NCBI GenBank assembly: GCA_034664085.1
Contig: JAXDII010000018.1
Span: 1-64,000 of the forward strand
Origin: JACVRW01 sp034664085
GTDB taxonomy: Bacteria > Actinomycetota > Thermoleophilia > Solirubrobacterales > Thermoleophilaceae
DNA: 64,000 nt
Direction: 5' to 3'
Under the pieces are notes generated by a model. It was not told where the DNA came from and made no database searches. It saw only the letters and a list, made by a program, of their open reading frames with translations. Below are positions 42,314 through 50,925 of the stretch, piece after piece. The stretch's first letter is position 1, and each line of letters begins with the position of its first letter. A program made the translations under genes and the position numbers.

Positions 42314-43215
42314 AGGGCAAGGTGGCGCTCGTCGCCGGGGCGACGCGCGGCGGCGGCCGCGGCATCGCGGTCGCGCTGGGCGAAGCGGGCGCCACGGTGT
42401 ACGCGACCGGGCGCAGCACGCGCGAGGGTCGCTCAGAGGTCGACCGGCCGGAGACGATCGAGGAGACCGCCGAGCTAGTGACCGCAGCCGGCGGCGAGGG
42501 CATCGCCGTCGCCGCCGACCACCTCGATCCGGAGCAGGTCGGTGGCCTGATCGGGCGCATCGACTCAGAGCACGGCCGCCTCGACGTGCTCGTGAACGAC
42601 ATCTGGGGTGCCGAGCACCTCTTCGAGTGGAACACGCCCGTGTGGGAGCACGACCTCGACCGCGGCCTGCGGCTGCTGCGCCTCGCGATCGACACCCACC
42701 TGATCACGAGCCATCACGCGCTGCCGCTGCTGGTGCGCAACCCCGGCGGACTGGTCATCGAGGTCACCGACGGCACCGCCGCGTACAACGCCGACCACTA
42801 CAGGGTCTCGATGTTCTACGACCTCGCCAAGACGTCGGTGACCCGCATGGCCTGGGCGCAGGCGCAGGAGCTTCAGCCCCACGGAGGCACGGCCGTCGCC
42901 CTGACCCCCGGATGGATGCGCTCGGAGCTGATGCTCGAGCACCACGGGGTCAGCGAGTCGAACTGGCGCGAGGCGACCGAGCGCACGCCGCACTTCTGCA
43001 TCTCCGAGTCCCCCAGGTACGTCGGGCGGGCGGTCGCTGCACTCGCCGGCGATCCCGACGTGGCGCGCTGGAACGGAGAGTCGCTGTCGAGCGGCCAGCT
43101 CGCGCAGGTCTACGGCTTCACCGACCTCGACGGAACCCAGCCCGACTGCTGGCGCTACATGGTCGAGGTGGTCGAGAGAGACGGCGCGCCGGCCGGCGAC
43201 AGCGGCTACCGCTGA
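42298..43215 (+). CDS. Short-chain dehydrogenase/reductase, long form
   Basis: The 305 residues have VALVAGATRGGGRGIAVAL as cofactor loop, YATGRSTR (NADP-type Arg), VLVNDIWGAEH instead of the usual NNAG, and a YxxxK-like site YDLAKTSVTR. The substituted NDIW and the GGGRG loop are typical of one actinobacterial SDR subgroup whose substrate is unknown. Strong ribosome site AGGAGG. Confidence 0.88.
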   Translation: MRRDLEGKVALVAGATRGGGRGIAVALGEAGATVYATGRSTREGRSEVDRPETIEETAELVTAAGGEGIAVAADHLDPEQVGGLIGRIDSEHGRLDVLVNDIWGAEHLFEWNTPVWEHDLDRGLRLLRLAIDTHLITSHHALPLLVRNPGGLVIEVTDGTAAYNADHYRVSMFYDLAKTSVTRMAWAQAQELQPHGGTAVALTPGWMRSELMLEHHGVSESNWREATERTPHFCISESPRYVGRAVAALAGDPDVARWNGESLSSGQLAQVYGFTDLDGTQPDCWRYMVEVVERDGAPAGDSGYR

Positions 43216-43254
43216 CCGTGCGCGCCGGTGAGGTCGCCGTCGCGTAAGCCCCGC

Positions 43255-43596
43255 TCAGTCGATCGCGCCCCCGAAGCCGATCTCGTTGCCGTCGGCGTCG
43301 CGGTAGATCGCCTTGCGCGCCTTCCCGGGGTACGTGACCAGCTCGTCCGGCTCGATGCCGCGCGAGGCGACATCCGCAACGAGCGCGTCCAGGTCGTCGA
43401 CGAAGATGGTGTGGATCGCCCGGCCGGCGCCCTCCGCATCCTCCACGATGAACACGAAGCGATGCTCCGCGAGCTCCCAGACCGCCTCGGTCGCATGCGG
43501 GATGAAGGACGGCTCTGCGCCCAGCAGGCGCTCGTACCAGGACTTCGCCGTCTCGTAGTCGCTGACGCGGTTGCCCGCGAACAGGGCCAAGGCCAT
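43255..43596 (-). CDS. VOC/glyoxalase-fold protein
   Basis: The 113-residue single VOC module begins ALFAGNRVSDYETAKSWYERLLG and ends AIYRDADGNEIGFGG. Metal ligands are partly conserved (Glu in the last strand). No ribosome site is clear before its ATG. Downstream on the same strand nothing follows before the convergent SDR. Confidence 0.85.
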   Translation of the reverse strand: MALALFAGNRVSDYETAKSWYERLLGAEPSFIPHATEAVWELAEHRFVFIVEDAEGAGRAIHTIFVDDLDALVADVASRGIEPDELVTYPGKARKAIYRDADGNEIGFGGAID

Positions 43597-43653
43597 CGGA
43601 GCACCGTACCGGGGATCAGTCCGCCACCTGATGCGCGAAGAGCGCGCACGGGG

Positions 43654-43944
43654 CTACATGCGAACGTCTGCCCCGACCTCGTAGACGTCGACCGAAGCGC
43701 GGTTTCCCATGCCTTCGGGTGGGCTCATCTCCTCGAGCGCCGACTCGCTCGCCCGCAGGTCATCCTCGTTGGCGAACAAGCCGATGAAGAGGACGCGGCC
43801 TCCATCGGGATCGACGAGCATCGTCAGCCCGCTGCTCTTCACACCCGGTGGTGGACCCTGGGGGATGTCCGATTGCAGTCGCTCGACCGCGGCGCGGATG
43901 CCGTCGGCCGTCCCGCCCTCGAACGTCGTCACACGAGCAAGCAT
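43654..43944 (-). CDS. Small dimeric-barrel-like protein, unknown function
   Basis: The 96 residues (LARVTTFEGGTADGIRAAVER; GRVLFIGLFANEDDLRASE; VDVYEVGADVRM) have the secondary-structure rhythm of an ABM/YCII-like ferredoxin fold. The ATG is preceded by GGGAGAGG. Actinobacteria encode many such proteins; no function is assigned. Confidence 0.75.
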   Translation of the reverse strand: MLARVTTFEGGTADGIRAAVERLQSDIPQGPPPGVKSSGLTMLVDPDGGRVLFIGLFANEDDLRASESALEEMSPPEGMGNRASVDVYEVGADVRM

Positions 43945-44019
43945 CGACCTCTCCCTTGGTTGTTGAAGAGTCTCCTGCCGAGCAACCCTAACCCGGCGGC
44001 GGGGCCCCCGCTGGGCCTC

Positions 44020-45315
44020 TCAGCGGAACGCGAAGGACAGCGTCGTCTCGCGCGCAGAGGCGCCAGGTGCCCGGACGACGCCAAGGTCGAGCCGCTTGCC
44101 GACCGCGGCGCGCAGGCCCTGGGATCGCCGTACGGTTAGCTTCGCGGAACCGCCAGGTCCGCCGGTGCAGCTGTAGCGGACGCTGGAGCGAGACGGCCGC
44201 TGGCTCTTGGCTGGCTTCAGGCCGACGATCCTGCCCTTGCGGACCAGCGGCGTGATGGCGATCCGCCTCGCGTTGCACCCGCGGGCCGCCGCGTGAGCGA
44301 CGGCCGTGTTGCCTGCCGGTTCCACCAGCTTCCGCGCGAGCGCAATGCAGATCTTGAGTCTCCCAGTGGGGGTATCTCTGAACTCCAGGGAGATCTGCCC
44401 CGAGTTCACCATGTCGAGCAGGGCTTCCGTGATCGTCTCTCGTGGGTAGTCGAACGCCGCCGTTCCGATGAAATAGCAGGCGGCAACGGCCTCGCCGATC
44501 TTCTCCGCCCGGGCCTGCTTGCGCTCAGCCTCGCCGACGATCGTCGTGCCGTTCAGATTGCCGGCCGAGCTGCCGACGTCGACCTTGACCTGCTTGTCCT
44601 TGGGGTCGAGGGTCGGTGACGAGAGCTTGATGGCCTCGCCCGGATCGGGCTCGTCCGTGTTGCACACGAGGGGGCCCCTCGCCTGCGCCAGCGTGATCCT
44701 CTTTCTGTCCGGACAGGGCTTCGACTTCGGCACGACCTTGTAGTTGAACGTGATCCTCGGGCCGTCCTGGATGCCGACGGTGACGGAGATCGCGCAGCCG
44801 TCGCAGTACGAGCCGGGGACCAGCTTGAAGGACTTGGTGGCCGACTTCGTCGCCGGGCCGGCGACCTTGTCGGCGAGCGCCTCGGCCACGGCGGGGCCGC
44901 CCTCTATGAAGAGATTTCCGCCCGCGCCGATCACGCCGTTGAAGCGGCCACCGGTCTTGTCCGTGGCCGTGACCGTCACGCTCGCAGGTGCCCCGCCGGG
45001 CGGGATGCTCGACGGGATGTTCCAGCTGTATTCCCCGAGCCAGCCGTCCGTGTTCCAGGTGGCGCCCGATCCCGTGATGCTGGTCCACTTGTCCGGCAGC
45101 AGGATCCCCGTGCGGTCTATCTGGGGAGTGCCAACCAGCTGGAGCGAGTCGCCGGCGGACGCCCGAGCCAGCGCGCGCCCATCGCGATCCGCGGCAACCA
45201 CGGCGCCCGCGAGGAGCAGGCCGGCCGCGAGGGCGAGGGCGAGCGCCACCCACAGACGCCGAGAGTGTCGAGCCGTCCCCCCTGCGAGGCCAGCACGTAG
45301 TTCTTCCCTTGGCAC
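44020..45315 (-). CDS. Membrane-anchored extracellular protein, unknown function
   Basis: The protein is about 431 residues, with one N-terminal membrane segment (LWVALALALAAGLLLAGAV) and an extracellular part with beta-rich, Ig-like character (PPGGAPASVTVTATDKTGGRF). Scattered cysteine pairs (YCDGCAI; PCPDRK; VCNTDE) and a central helical segment (RKQARAEKIGEAVAACYFIG) are visible. I chose GTG at 45313-45315; the frame stays open upstream without homology. Not recognised. Confidence 0.65.
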   Translation of the reverse strand: MPREELRAGLAGGTARHSRRLWVALALALAAGLLLAGAVVAADRDGRALARASAGDSLQLVGTPQIDRTGILLPDKWTSITGSGATWNTDGWLGEYSWNIPSSIPPGGAPASVTVTATDKTGGRFNGVIGAGGNLFIEGGPAVAEALADKVAGPATKSATKSFKLVPGSYCDGCAISVTVGIQDGPRITFNYKVVPKSKPCPDRKRITLAQARGPLVCNTDEPDPGEAIKLSSPTLDPKDKQVKVDVGSSAGNLNGTTIVGEAERKQARAEKIGEAVAACYFIGTAAFDYPRETITEALLDMVNSGQISLEFRDTPTGRLKICIALARKLVEPAGNTAVAHAAARGCNARRIAITPLVRKGRIVGLKPAKSQRPSRSSVRYSCTGGPGGSAKLTVRRSQGLRAAVGKRLDLGVVRAPGASARETTLSFAFR

Positions 45316-45442
45316 CGAGTCCAACGTAGACGCGGTGGGGCCGTGGGTCAATGGACCCGCCCCCCGCCGGCACCGGGCGAGCGCGGTCGGTCTCGCGTCT
45401 CGCGATCGCCGGGGCCTCATGGCCGCGGCATAGGATCGCAGC

Positions 45443-45886
45443 ATGCCGGATGGGCTTTCGCTGGAGCTGACACGGGTGTTTCCGGCCCCGCGTGCGCGCG
45501 TATTCGAGTTCTTCGCAGGCGCTGCCCTGCTCGCGGAGTGGTGGGGGCCGAGAGGGTTCAGCATCCCGAGTATCGACTTTGTCCCGTGCGTCGGCGGGAC
45601 CTACCGGATCGAGATGCAGCCGCCCGACGGCGACGCCTTCGAGCTGACGGGGACGTTTCGCGAGGTCGACATCCCGTCGCGTCTTGCCTTCACGTTCGAG
45701 TGGGAGCCCGCCGACCCCGACGATGAGGAGACTGTGGCGCAGCTCGCGTTCGAGGTGACCGACGACTCGACCAGGGTCCGACTACGCCAGGGCCCGTTCA
45801 AGACCGAAGCGCGACGCGCGCTGCACCGGGACGGCTGGACGGAGTCGCTCGACACGCTCGCCGAGCTGGTGACCGAGCAGCGGTAG
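45443..45886 (+). CDS. SRPBCC/AHSA1-family protein
   Basis: The 147 residues match the activator-of-Hsp90-like START superfamily: TRVFPAPRARVFEFFAGA, AEWWGPRGF, GGTYRIEM, and a C-terminal helix with HRDGWTESLDTLAELV. These proteins bind hydrophobic ligands in a helix-grip pocket. It is isolated between two minus-strand genes. Confidence 0.9.
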   Translation: MPDGLSLELTRVFPAPRARVFEFFAGAALLAEWWGPRGFSIPSIDFVPCVGGTYRIEMQPPDGDAFELTGTFREVDIPSRLAFTFEWEPADPDDEETVAQLAFEVTDDSTRVRLRQGPFKTEARRALHRDGWTESLDTLAELVTEQR

Positions 45887-45974
45887 CGGCCGCGGGCGTT
45901 ACCGCGCATCCGGCTGTCGCTCTTCGCGCAAGCGGCAGGCGCGGGACAGCCGTCAGAGCGGCGGAGCCGCAAGC

Positions 45975-46865
45975 TCAGACTAGGCTGACGCGGTCGTGCT
46001 GGCGGATCGTGCCCGTGGCTTCCGCTACGGCGTAGACGCCGACGCAGGGGTAGAGCGCGCCCGCGACGTCGATCCTGTTGTGCTGGGCGAGAGCCTTGAG
46101 GACGTTGGGATCCCGCGGAAGGGCCTCCTGTTCAACGCTCGGCATGCAGCATCGGGGATCTGGCAAGGCGACGCCGAGCTGCACTTCGTCCCCGATCAAG
46201 ATCGAGCGGCCGACCCAGTCGTTCTCGGCGAAGCCATGCTCGGGGTACTCGACGATCACGTTCATACGAAACCGCCGGACGTCGAAGTCGCTGTCCGGTT
46301 CGAGCTCGTCGAGCCGGTCGAGGCTCGACGTCGTGAGGACGCTGATCGGGTACAGATCGAAGAAGGAGTCTTCCGGGACAGCCGAGGGAAGCCCGCGCTC
46401 GTTGAAGAAGGCTGCGCCGAGCTGCGCCTCGACCACCTCGTCCCGGTGTCCGTCGGGATCGTAGTTTTCCTCATCAGGGTGGTACTGATCGATCGTGTAG
46501 CCGCTGTCTGCGGCGGAGGCCAGCTCCACGTCGCGGCCGAAGAAGCGCGACAGGACGGCATCGACATCCCGCGCGTCGCTCCGCACCGAGGTGCCGTCGG
46601 CAAGATCGATGCGGGCCGGGGGAACCTCAGCGGATGGGCGTGGCGCTTCGACGAAGGCCGCTCGGCACTTCAGCAAGTCGGGCCACAGCTTTGCGTGCTT
46701 GGCGCTCGCCACCTTGCCCGTTTCCTTGTCGACGACCGCATAAGCGCGGTCGCCCACGACGCCGCCCTTGCCCAAGTCGGCAGTGTCGAGTTCCTCGCCA
46801 AGCATCGACTTGACGGGGAATCGCCAAACTGCCCGGACCGTACCGACAGGCTCGCTCGCGCTCAT
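45975..46865 (-). CDS. MOSC-domain protein with N-terminal beta-barrel
   Basis: The 296 residues include the MOSC_N barrel (VRAVWRFPVKSMLGEEL) and a C-terminal MOSC domain. The molybdenum-cofactor cysteine would be in LPDPRCCMPSVEQEA. MOSC proteins carry Mo cofactor and reduce N-hydroxylated compounds (mARC/YcbX type) or move sulfur. The ATG has GGAGG upstream. It stands alone. Confidence 0.88.
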   Translation of the reverse strand: MSASEPVGTVRAVWRFPVKSMLGEELDTADLGKGGVVGDRAYAVVDKETGKVASAKHAKLWPDLLKCRAAFVEAPRPSAEVPPARIDLADGTSVRSDARDVDAVLSRFFGRDVELASAADSGYTIDQYHPDEENYDPDGHRDEVVEAQLGAAFFNERGLPSAVPEDSFFDLYPISVLTTSSLDRLDELEPDSDFDVRRFRMNVIVEYPEHGFAENDWVGRSILIGDEVQLGVALPDPRCCMPSVEQEALPRDPNVLKALAQHNRIDVAGALYPCVGVYAVAEATGTIRQHDRVSLV

Positions 46866-47005
46866 TCTCCGGCCTCCTGGATTTCGCCGGCGTGCCTATG
46901 CCAGCCTAGGAGCCGGACGCATGGCGGTCAACACGACGAGCTCCCGAGCATCTCGGCTGGCCTGAAAGCGCCCACGCACGGCGAGGGCGGTCCGAGGTGC
47001 GAACG

Positions 47006-47024
47006 AGCGCGCGCAGCGCGCGAG
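47006..47024 (-). terminator. Possible GC hairpin downstream of guaA
   Basis: CGCGCGC and GCGCGCG (47008-47014 and 47016-47022) form a very stable hairpin 33 bases after the guaA stop. No T-run follows, so it would be an L-shaped or factor-assisted terminator at best. The rest of the 189-base gap (46866-47054) holds only the MOSC promoter and ribosome site; I see nothing else. Confidence 0.3.
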
Positions 47025-47054
47025 CAGGTCGCGCGGCCGGCTAAGCGGCCCGGG

Positions 47055-48644
47055 CTACTCCCACTCGATCGTCCCGGGCGGCTTGGACGTGATGTCCAAC
47101 GTCACCCGGTTGACCTGCGCGATCTCGTTGATCATCCGCGAGGCCACCTTCTCGAGCAGGTCGTACGGCAGCCGTGCCCAGTCGGCGGTCATCGCGTCGT
47201 CCGAGGTGACCGCGCGGATCACGACGACGTAGCCGTAGGTGCGCTCGTCGCCCTGGACGCCGACCGAGCGCAGGTCGCCCGGGAGCACGCAGAACGACTG
47301 CCACAGCTCGCGGTAGAGCCCGGCCGTGCGGATCTCGTCCTGCAGGATGGCGTCGGCGTCGCGCAGGATCTCCAGCCGCTCCTTGGTGACCTCGCCCCCG
47401 ACCACCCGGATCGCCAGGCCGGGGCCCGGGAAGGGCTGGCGCCACACCAGGCGGTCCGCCATGCCGAGCTCCGCGCCGACCGCCCGCACCTCGTCCTTGA
47501 AGAGCATCCGCAGCGGCTCGACCAGCTCGAACTCGAGGTCGTCGGGCAGGCCGCCCACGTTGTGATGCGACTTGATCGTCGCCGCGCCCGTGCCGCCGCC
47601 CGACTCGATCACGTCCGAGTAGAGCGTGCCCTGCACGAGGTAGTGCGGGTCGCCGAGCCGCTCAGCCTGCTCCTCGAAGACGCGGATGAACTCCTCGCCG
47701 ATGATCTTGCGCTTGGTCTCGGGGTCGGTCACGCCGGCCAGCCGCGCGAGGAATCGCTCCTCCGCGTCGACGGCCACCAGCGGCACCTTGAACTGGTCGC
47801 GGAACGCGGCCACGACCTGGTTGCCCTCGTTCTTGCGCATCAGGCCGTGGTCGACGAACACGCAGGTGAGCTGGTCGCCCACCGCGCGGTAGGTGAGCAG
47901 CGCGGCCACCGACGAGTCGACGCCGCCCGACAGCCCGCAGATCACCTTGCCGTCGCCGACCTGCTCGCGGATGCGGGCCACCTGCTCCTCGATCACCGAC
48001 TCGGCCGACCAGGCCATGTCGCACCCGCAGATGTCGCGCAGGAAGCTCTCGAGGATGTGCGTGCCGTACGGCGTGTGCACCACCTCCGGGTGGAACTGGA
48101 TGCCGTACAGCCCGCGCTCGGTGCTCTCGATCGCCGCCACCGGCGACTCCGTGGAGGAGGCCAGCGCCGTGAATCCGGGGGGCGCCGCGAACACCGTGTC
48201 GCGGTGGCTCATCCAGCAGCTCTGCTCCGCCGGCGTGCCCGCCAGGAGCCGCCCCGGCTCCGCGACCGTCAGTTGCGAGCGCCCGAACTCCCCGACCTCG
48301 GCGCCCTCCACCTTGCCGCCCAGCTCCAGCACCATCGCCTGCATGCCGTAACAGATGCCGAGCACCGGAATGCCCAGCTCGAGCAGCTCGGAGCGCAGCT
48401 TCGGGGCGCCGTCGGCGTAGACCGAGGCCGGCCCGCCGGAGAGGATCACGCCGCGCGGCTGGCGCCGCGTGACTTCCTCGATCGGCACGTGGTGCGGCAG
48501 CAGCTCGGCGAACACGCCGCACTCGCGCACGCGGCGCGCGATCAGCTGCGAGTACTGGCCCCCGAAGTCGAGAACCAGCACCTCATCCGTTGCTGCGGCA
48601 GGCCCCGTGGCGGACGCCGAAGCGGTGGCCGCCTGAGTGCTCAC
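47055..48644 (-). CDS. guaA: GMP synthase (glutamine-hydrolysing)
   Basis: The 529-residue enzyme converts XMP to GMP. The N-terminal class I amidotransferase has LDFGGQYSQLIARR, the Cys nucleophile in GICYGMQ and His/Glu in GIQFHPEVVHT. The ATP pyrophosphatase domain has the P-loop GLSGGVDSSVAA, and the C-terminal dimer domain ends PPGTIEWE. There is a short Ala-rich leader before the conserved core. The GTG start overlaps the guaB3 stop, placing both steps from IMP to GMP in one transcript. Confidence 0.97.
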   Translation of the reverse strand: MSTQAATASASATGPAAATDEVLVLDFGGQYSQLIARRVRECGVFAELLPHHVPIEEVTRRQPRGVILSGGPASVYADGAPKLRSELLELGIPVLGICYGMQAMVLELGGKVEGAEVGEFGRSQLTVAEPGRLLAGTPAEQSCWMSHRDTVFAAPPGFTALASSTESPVAAIESTERGLYGIQFHPEVVHTPYGTHILESFLRDICGCDMAWSAESVIEEQVARIREQVGDGKVICGLSGGVDSSVAALLTYRAVGDQLTCVFVDHGLMRKNEGNQVVAAFRDQFKVPLVAVDAEERFLARLAGVTDPETKRKIIGEEFIRVFEEQAERLGDPHYLVQGTLYSDVIESGGGTGAATIKSHHNVGGLPDDLEFELVEPLRMLFKDEVRAVGAELGMADRLVWRQPFPGPGLAIRVVGGEVTKERLEILRDADAILQDEIRTAGLYRELWQSFCVLPGDLRSVGVQGDERTYGYVVVIRAVTSDDAMTADWARLPYDLLEKVASRMINEIAQVNRVTLDITSKPPGTIEWE

Positions 48645-49903
48645 TCGACGAGAGCGGGGTCCGCGGCCGGGGTCGCGACGACGGACGAGGTGGGATCCAT
48701 CACGCCGTCCGCCGCCGGGTGAGCAGCGGCCGCCGAGGTGGCACCCATGCCGACCTCCTGGGCCTGCTGGAGCTGCTTGCCCTCGGTCTGCAGCGACGGC
48801 GCGACCATCACCTCGGCCTTGTGAAAGGCCGGGATGTCCTCGTAGCCGCAGGTGGCCATCGAGGTGCGCAGGCTGCCCATCAGGTTGAAGGTGCCGTCGT
48901 TCTCGTGGGCCGGCCCGAGCAGGATCTGCTCGAGCGTGCCGTTCTGGGTGGTCTTCACGCGCGCGCCGCGCGGAAGCGACGGGTGGAAGGTCGCCATGCC
49001 CCAGTGGTAGCCGTGGCCGGGCGCCTCGTAGGCGCGTGCCAGCGGCGAGCCGATCATCACGGCGTCGGCGCCGCAGGCGATCGCCTTCGAGACGTCGCCG
49101 CCGTTGCGCATGCCGCCGTCGGCGATCACCTTCACGTACTCGCCGGTCTCGAGCATGTGCTGCGAGCGGGCGGCCGCGACGTCGGCGATGGCGGTGGCCT
49201 GGGGGACGCCGATGCCGAGCACGCCGCGGGTGGTGCAGGCGGCGCCGGGGCCGACGCCGACCAGCACGCCGACCGCGCCGGTGCGCATCAGGTGCAGGCC
49301 GGTCGCGTACGACGCGCACCCGCCCACCACGACCGGCAGGGTGTCCTGCAGCTCGCGGATGAACTCCTTGAGGTTGAGCGGCTCGCTGCGCGTGGACACG
49401 TGCTCGGCCGAGATCACGGTGCCCTGGATGACGAGAATGTCCAGCCCGGCCTCTACAGCCGTCTCGTAGTAGCCGCGCACCCGCTGGGGGGTGAGCGAGG
49501 CCGCTGCGACGACGCCCTGGTCCTTGATCTCGCGGATCCGCTGCGCGATCAGGTCCTCACGGACGGGCTGCGCGTAGATGCGCTGCATCTCGACGGTCGC
49601 CCTCTGCTTGTCGTAGCTGGCGATCCGCTGGAGCTCGGCGTCGGGGTCCTCGTAGCGGGTCCAGATGCCCTCGAGGTTGAGCACCGCGAGCCCGCCGAGC
49701 TTGCCGAGCCTGCCCGCCGTGTCGGGCGAGACGACGCCGTCCATGGCGGAGGCGACGAGCGGCAGCGCGAAGCGGTACGGGCCGAGCGTCCACGTGATGT
49801 CGATGTCGTCCGGGTCGCGCGTGCGCCTCGAGGGCACGATCGCGATGTCATCGAAGCCGTATGCGCGGCGGCCCTTCTTGCCCCGCCCGATCTCTACTTC
49901 CAT
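48641..49903 (-). CDS. GuaB3 family IMP dehydrogenase-related protein
   Basis: The 420 residues form an IMPDH-type TIM barrel without CBS domains: FDDIAIVPSRRTRDP, VLVGVGPGAACTTRG (the loop with the catalytic Cys) and ADGGMRNGGDVSKAI. The N-terminal form and length match the actinobacterial and cyanobacterial GuaB3 group. About 45 residues at the C-terminus (Ala/Met/Gln-rich) are an unusual tail. It sits directly before guaA; no second guaB is in the window. Confidence 0.93.
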   Translation of the reverse strand: MEVEIGRGKKGRRAYGFDDIAIVPSRRTRDPDDIDITWTLGPYRFALPLVASAMDGVVSPDTAGRLGKLGGLAVLNLEGIWTRYEDPDAELQRIASYDKQRATVEMQRIYAQPVREDLIAQRIREIKDQGVVAAASLTPQRVRGYYETAVEAGLDILVIQGTVISAEHVSTRSEPLNLKEFIRELQDTLPVVVGGCASYATGLHLMRTGAVGVLVGVGPGAACTTRGVLGIGVPQATAIADVAAARSQHMLETGEYVKVIADGGMRNGGDVSKAIACGADAVMIGSPLARAYEAPGHGYHWGMATFHPSLPRGARVKTTQNGTLEQILLGPAHENDGTFNLMGSLRTSMATCGYEDIPAFHKAEVMVAPSLQTEGKQLQQAQEVGMGATSAAAAHPAADGVMDPTSSVVATPAADPALVE

Positions 49904-49953
49904 TGGCTGATCCTAGGTTCGACGGCGGACGAGTTCCCGACCTTAGCAGCGGC

Positions 49954-50925
49954 CTAGAGCACGCCCTTCGCCGAGACCGTCGGCGCCTCGAGGCTCTCCA
50001 GGCGCACCTCGCCGAGCAGCCGCTCGACCTCGCGCTGCTCGAGTTGCCCGGCGCCGAAGTGCTGGGTCGACTCGGCCCCGCAGGCCACCGCGAAGCGCAG
50101 GCAGGCCTCGGCGTCGCTGCCCGCGTAGCGTGCGGCGACGAAGCCGGCGAGGAAGGCGTCGCCGGAGCCCACCGACGAGACCGGCTCGAGCGGCTCGAGC
50201 GTGGCCCGGTAGAGACGCCGGTCCGTGCTGTCGCCGAGCACGGCCATGCAGCCGTCGGCCAGCGTCATGATGCCCTCGCGGGCGCCCATCTCGACCATCT
50301 CGCCGAGCGCCCGGCGGCGGTCGTCCTCGTCGGAGAACTCGCGCCCCACCAGCCCCTCGGCCTCGAACTCGTTCGGGCTGACGACGTCCGGGCCCTTGCG
50401 CGTCGCCACCAGCAGCGGCTCGCCCTCGGAGTCGAGCACGGTGGTCACGCCGAGCCTTCGCATCTCCTCGATCAGGCGGCCGTAGAGGCCGGCGTCCACG
50501 CCGCGCGGCAGGCTGCCGGCGAACACGCATACCGCGGCGCCCTTGGCGAGGTAGAGCAGCTTGTCGACGAACAGGTCGAGCTCCTGCTCGGACACGTGCG
50601 GCCCGTGCTCGTTGATCTCGGTCTGGTCCCCGTTGGTCGGGTCGACCACAGCGGTCGAGGTGCGCGACTCCTCCCGAATCCGCACGAAGTCGTTGAGGAT
50701 TCCCTCCTCGGTCAGGTGCTCGACGATGCGGGTGCCCGTGGGGCCGCCCGCCACGCCGGTCGCGATCACGGGCTGGCCGAGCGCGCGCAGGGCGCGCGCC
50801 ACGTTCACGCCCTTGCCGCCCGCCATCGCGGTCTGCTCGACGGCACGGTGGCGGCGGCCGAGTCGGAAGTTCGGCACGGCGAGCGTCTTGTCGATCGCGG
50901 CGTTGAGGGTGACGGTGATGATCAT
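49954..50925 (-). CDS. 1-phosphofructokinase/hexose-phosphate kinase family (PfkB)
   Basis: The 323-residue ribokinase-fold enzyme shows GGKGVNVARALRALG, the anion hole SVGSGDAFLAGFVA with catalytic Asp, and the N-terminal TVTLNAAIDKTL that is typical of FruK/LacC. It phosphorylates a sugar phosphate such as fructose-1-phosphate or tagatose-6-phosphate. No PTS or sugar-uptake genes are near. It overlaps dacA by four bases. Confidence 0.9.
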   Translation of the reverse strand: MIITVTLNAAIDKTLAVPNFRLGRRHRAVEQTAMAGGKGVNVARALRALGQPVIATGVAGGPTGTRIVEHLTEEGILNDFVRIREESRTSTAVVDPTNGDQTEINEHGPHVSEQELDLFVDKLLYLAKGAAVCVFAGSLPRGVDAGLYGRLIEEMRRLGVTTVLDSEGEPLLVATRKGPDVVSPNEFEAEGLVGREFSDEDDRRRALGEMVEMGAREGIMTLADGCMAVLGDSTDRRLYRATLEPLEPVSSVGSGDAFLAGFVAARYAGSDAEACLRFAVACGAESTQHFGAGQLEQREVERLLGEVRLESLEAPTVSAKGVL

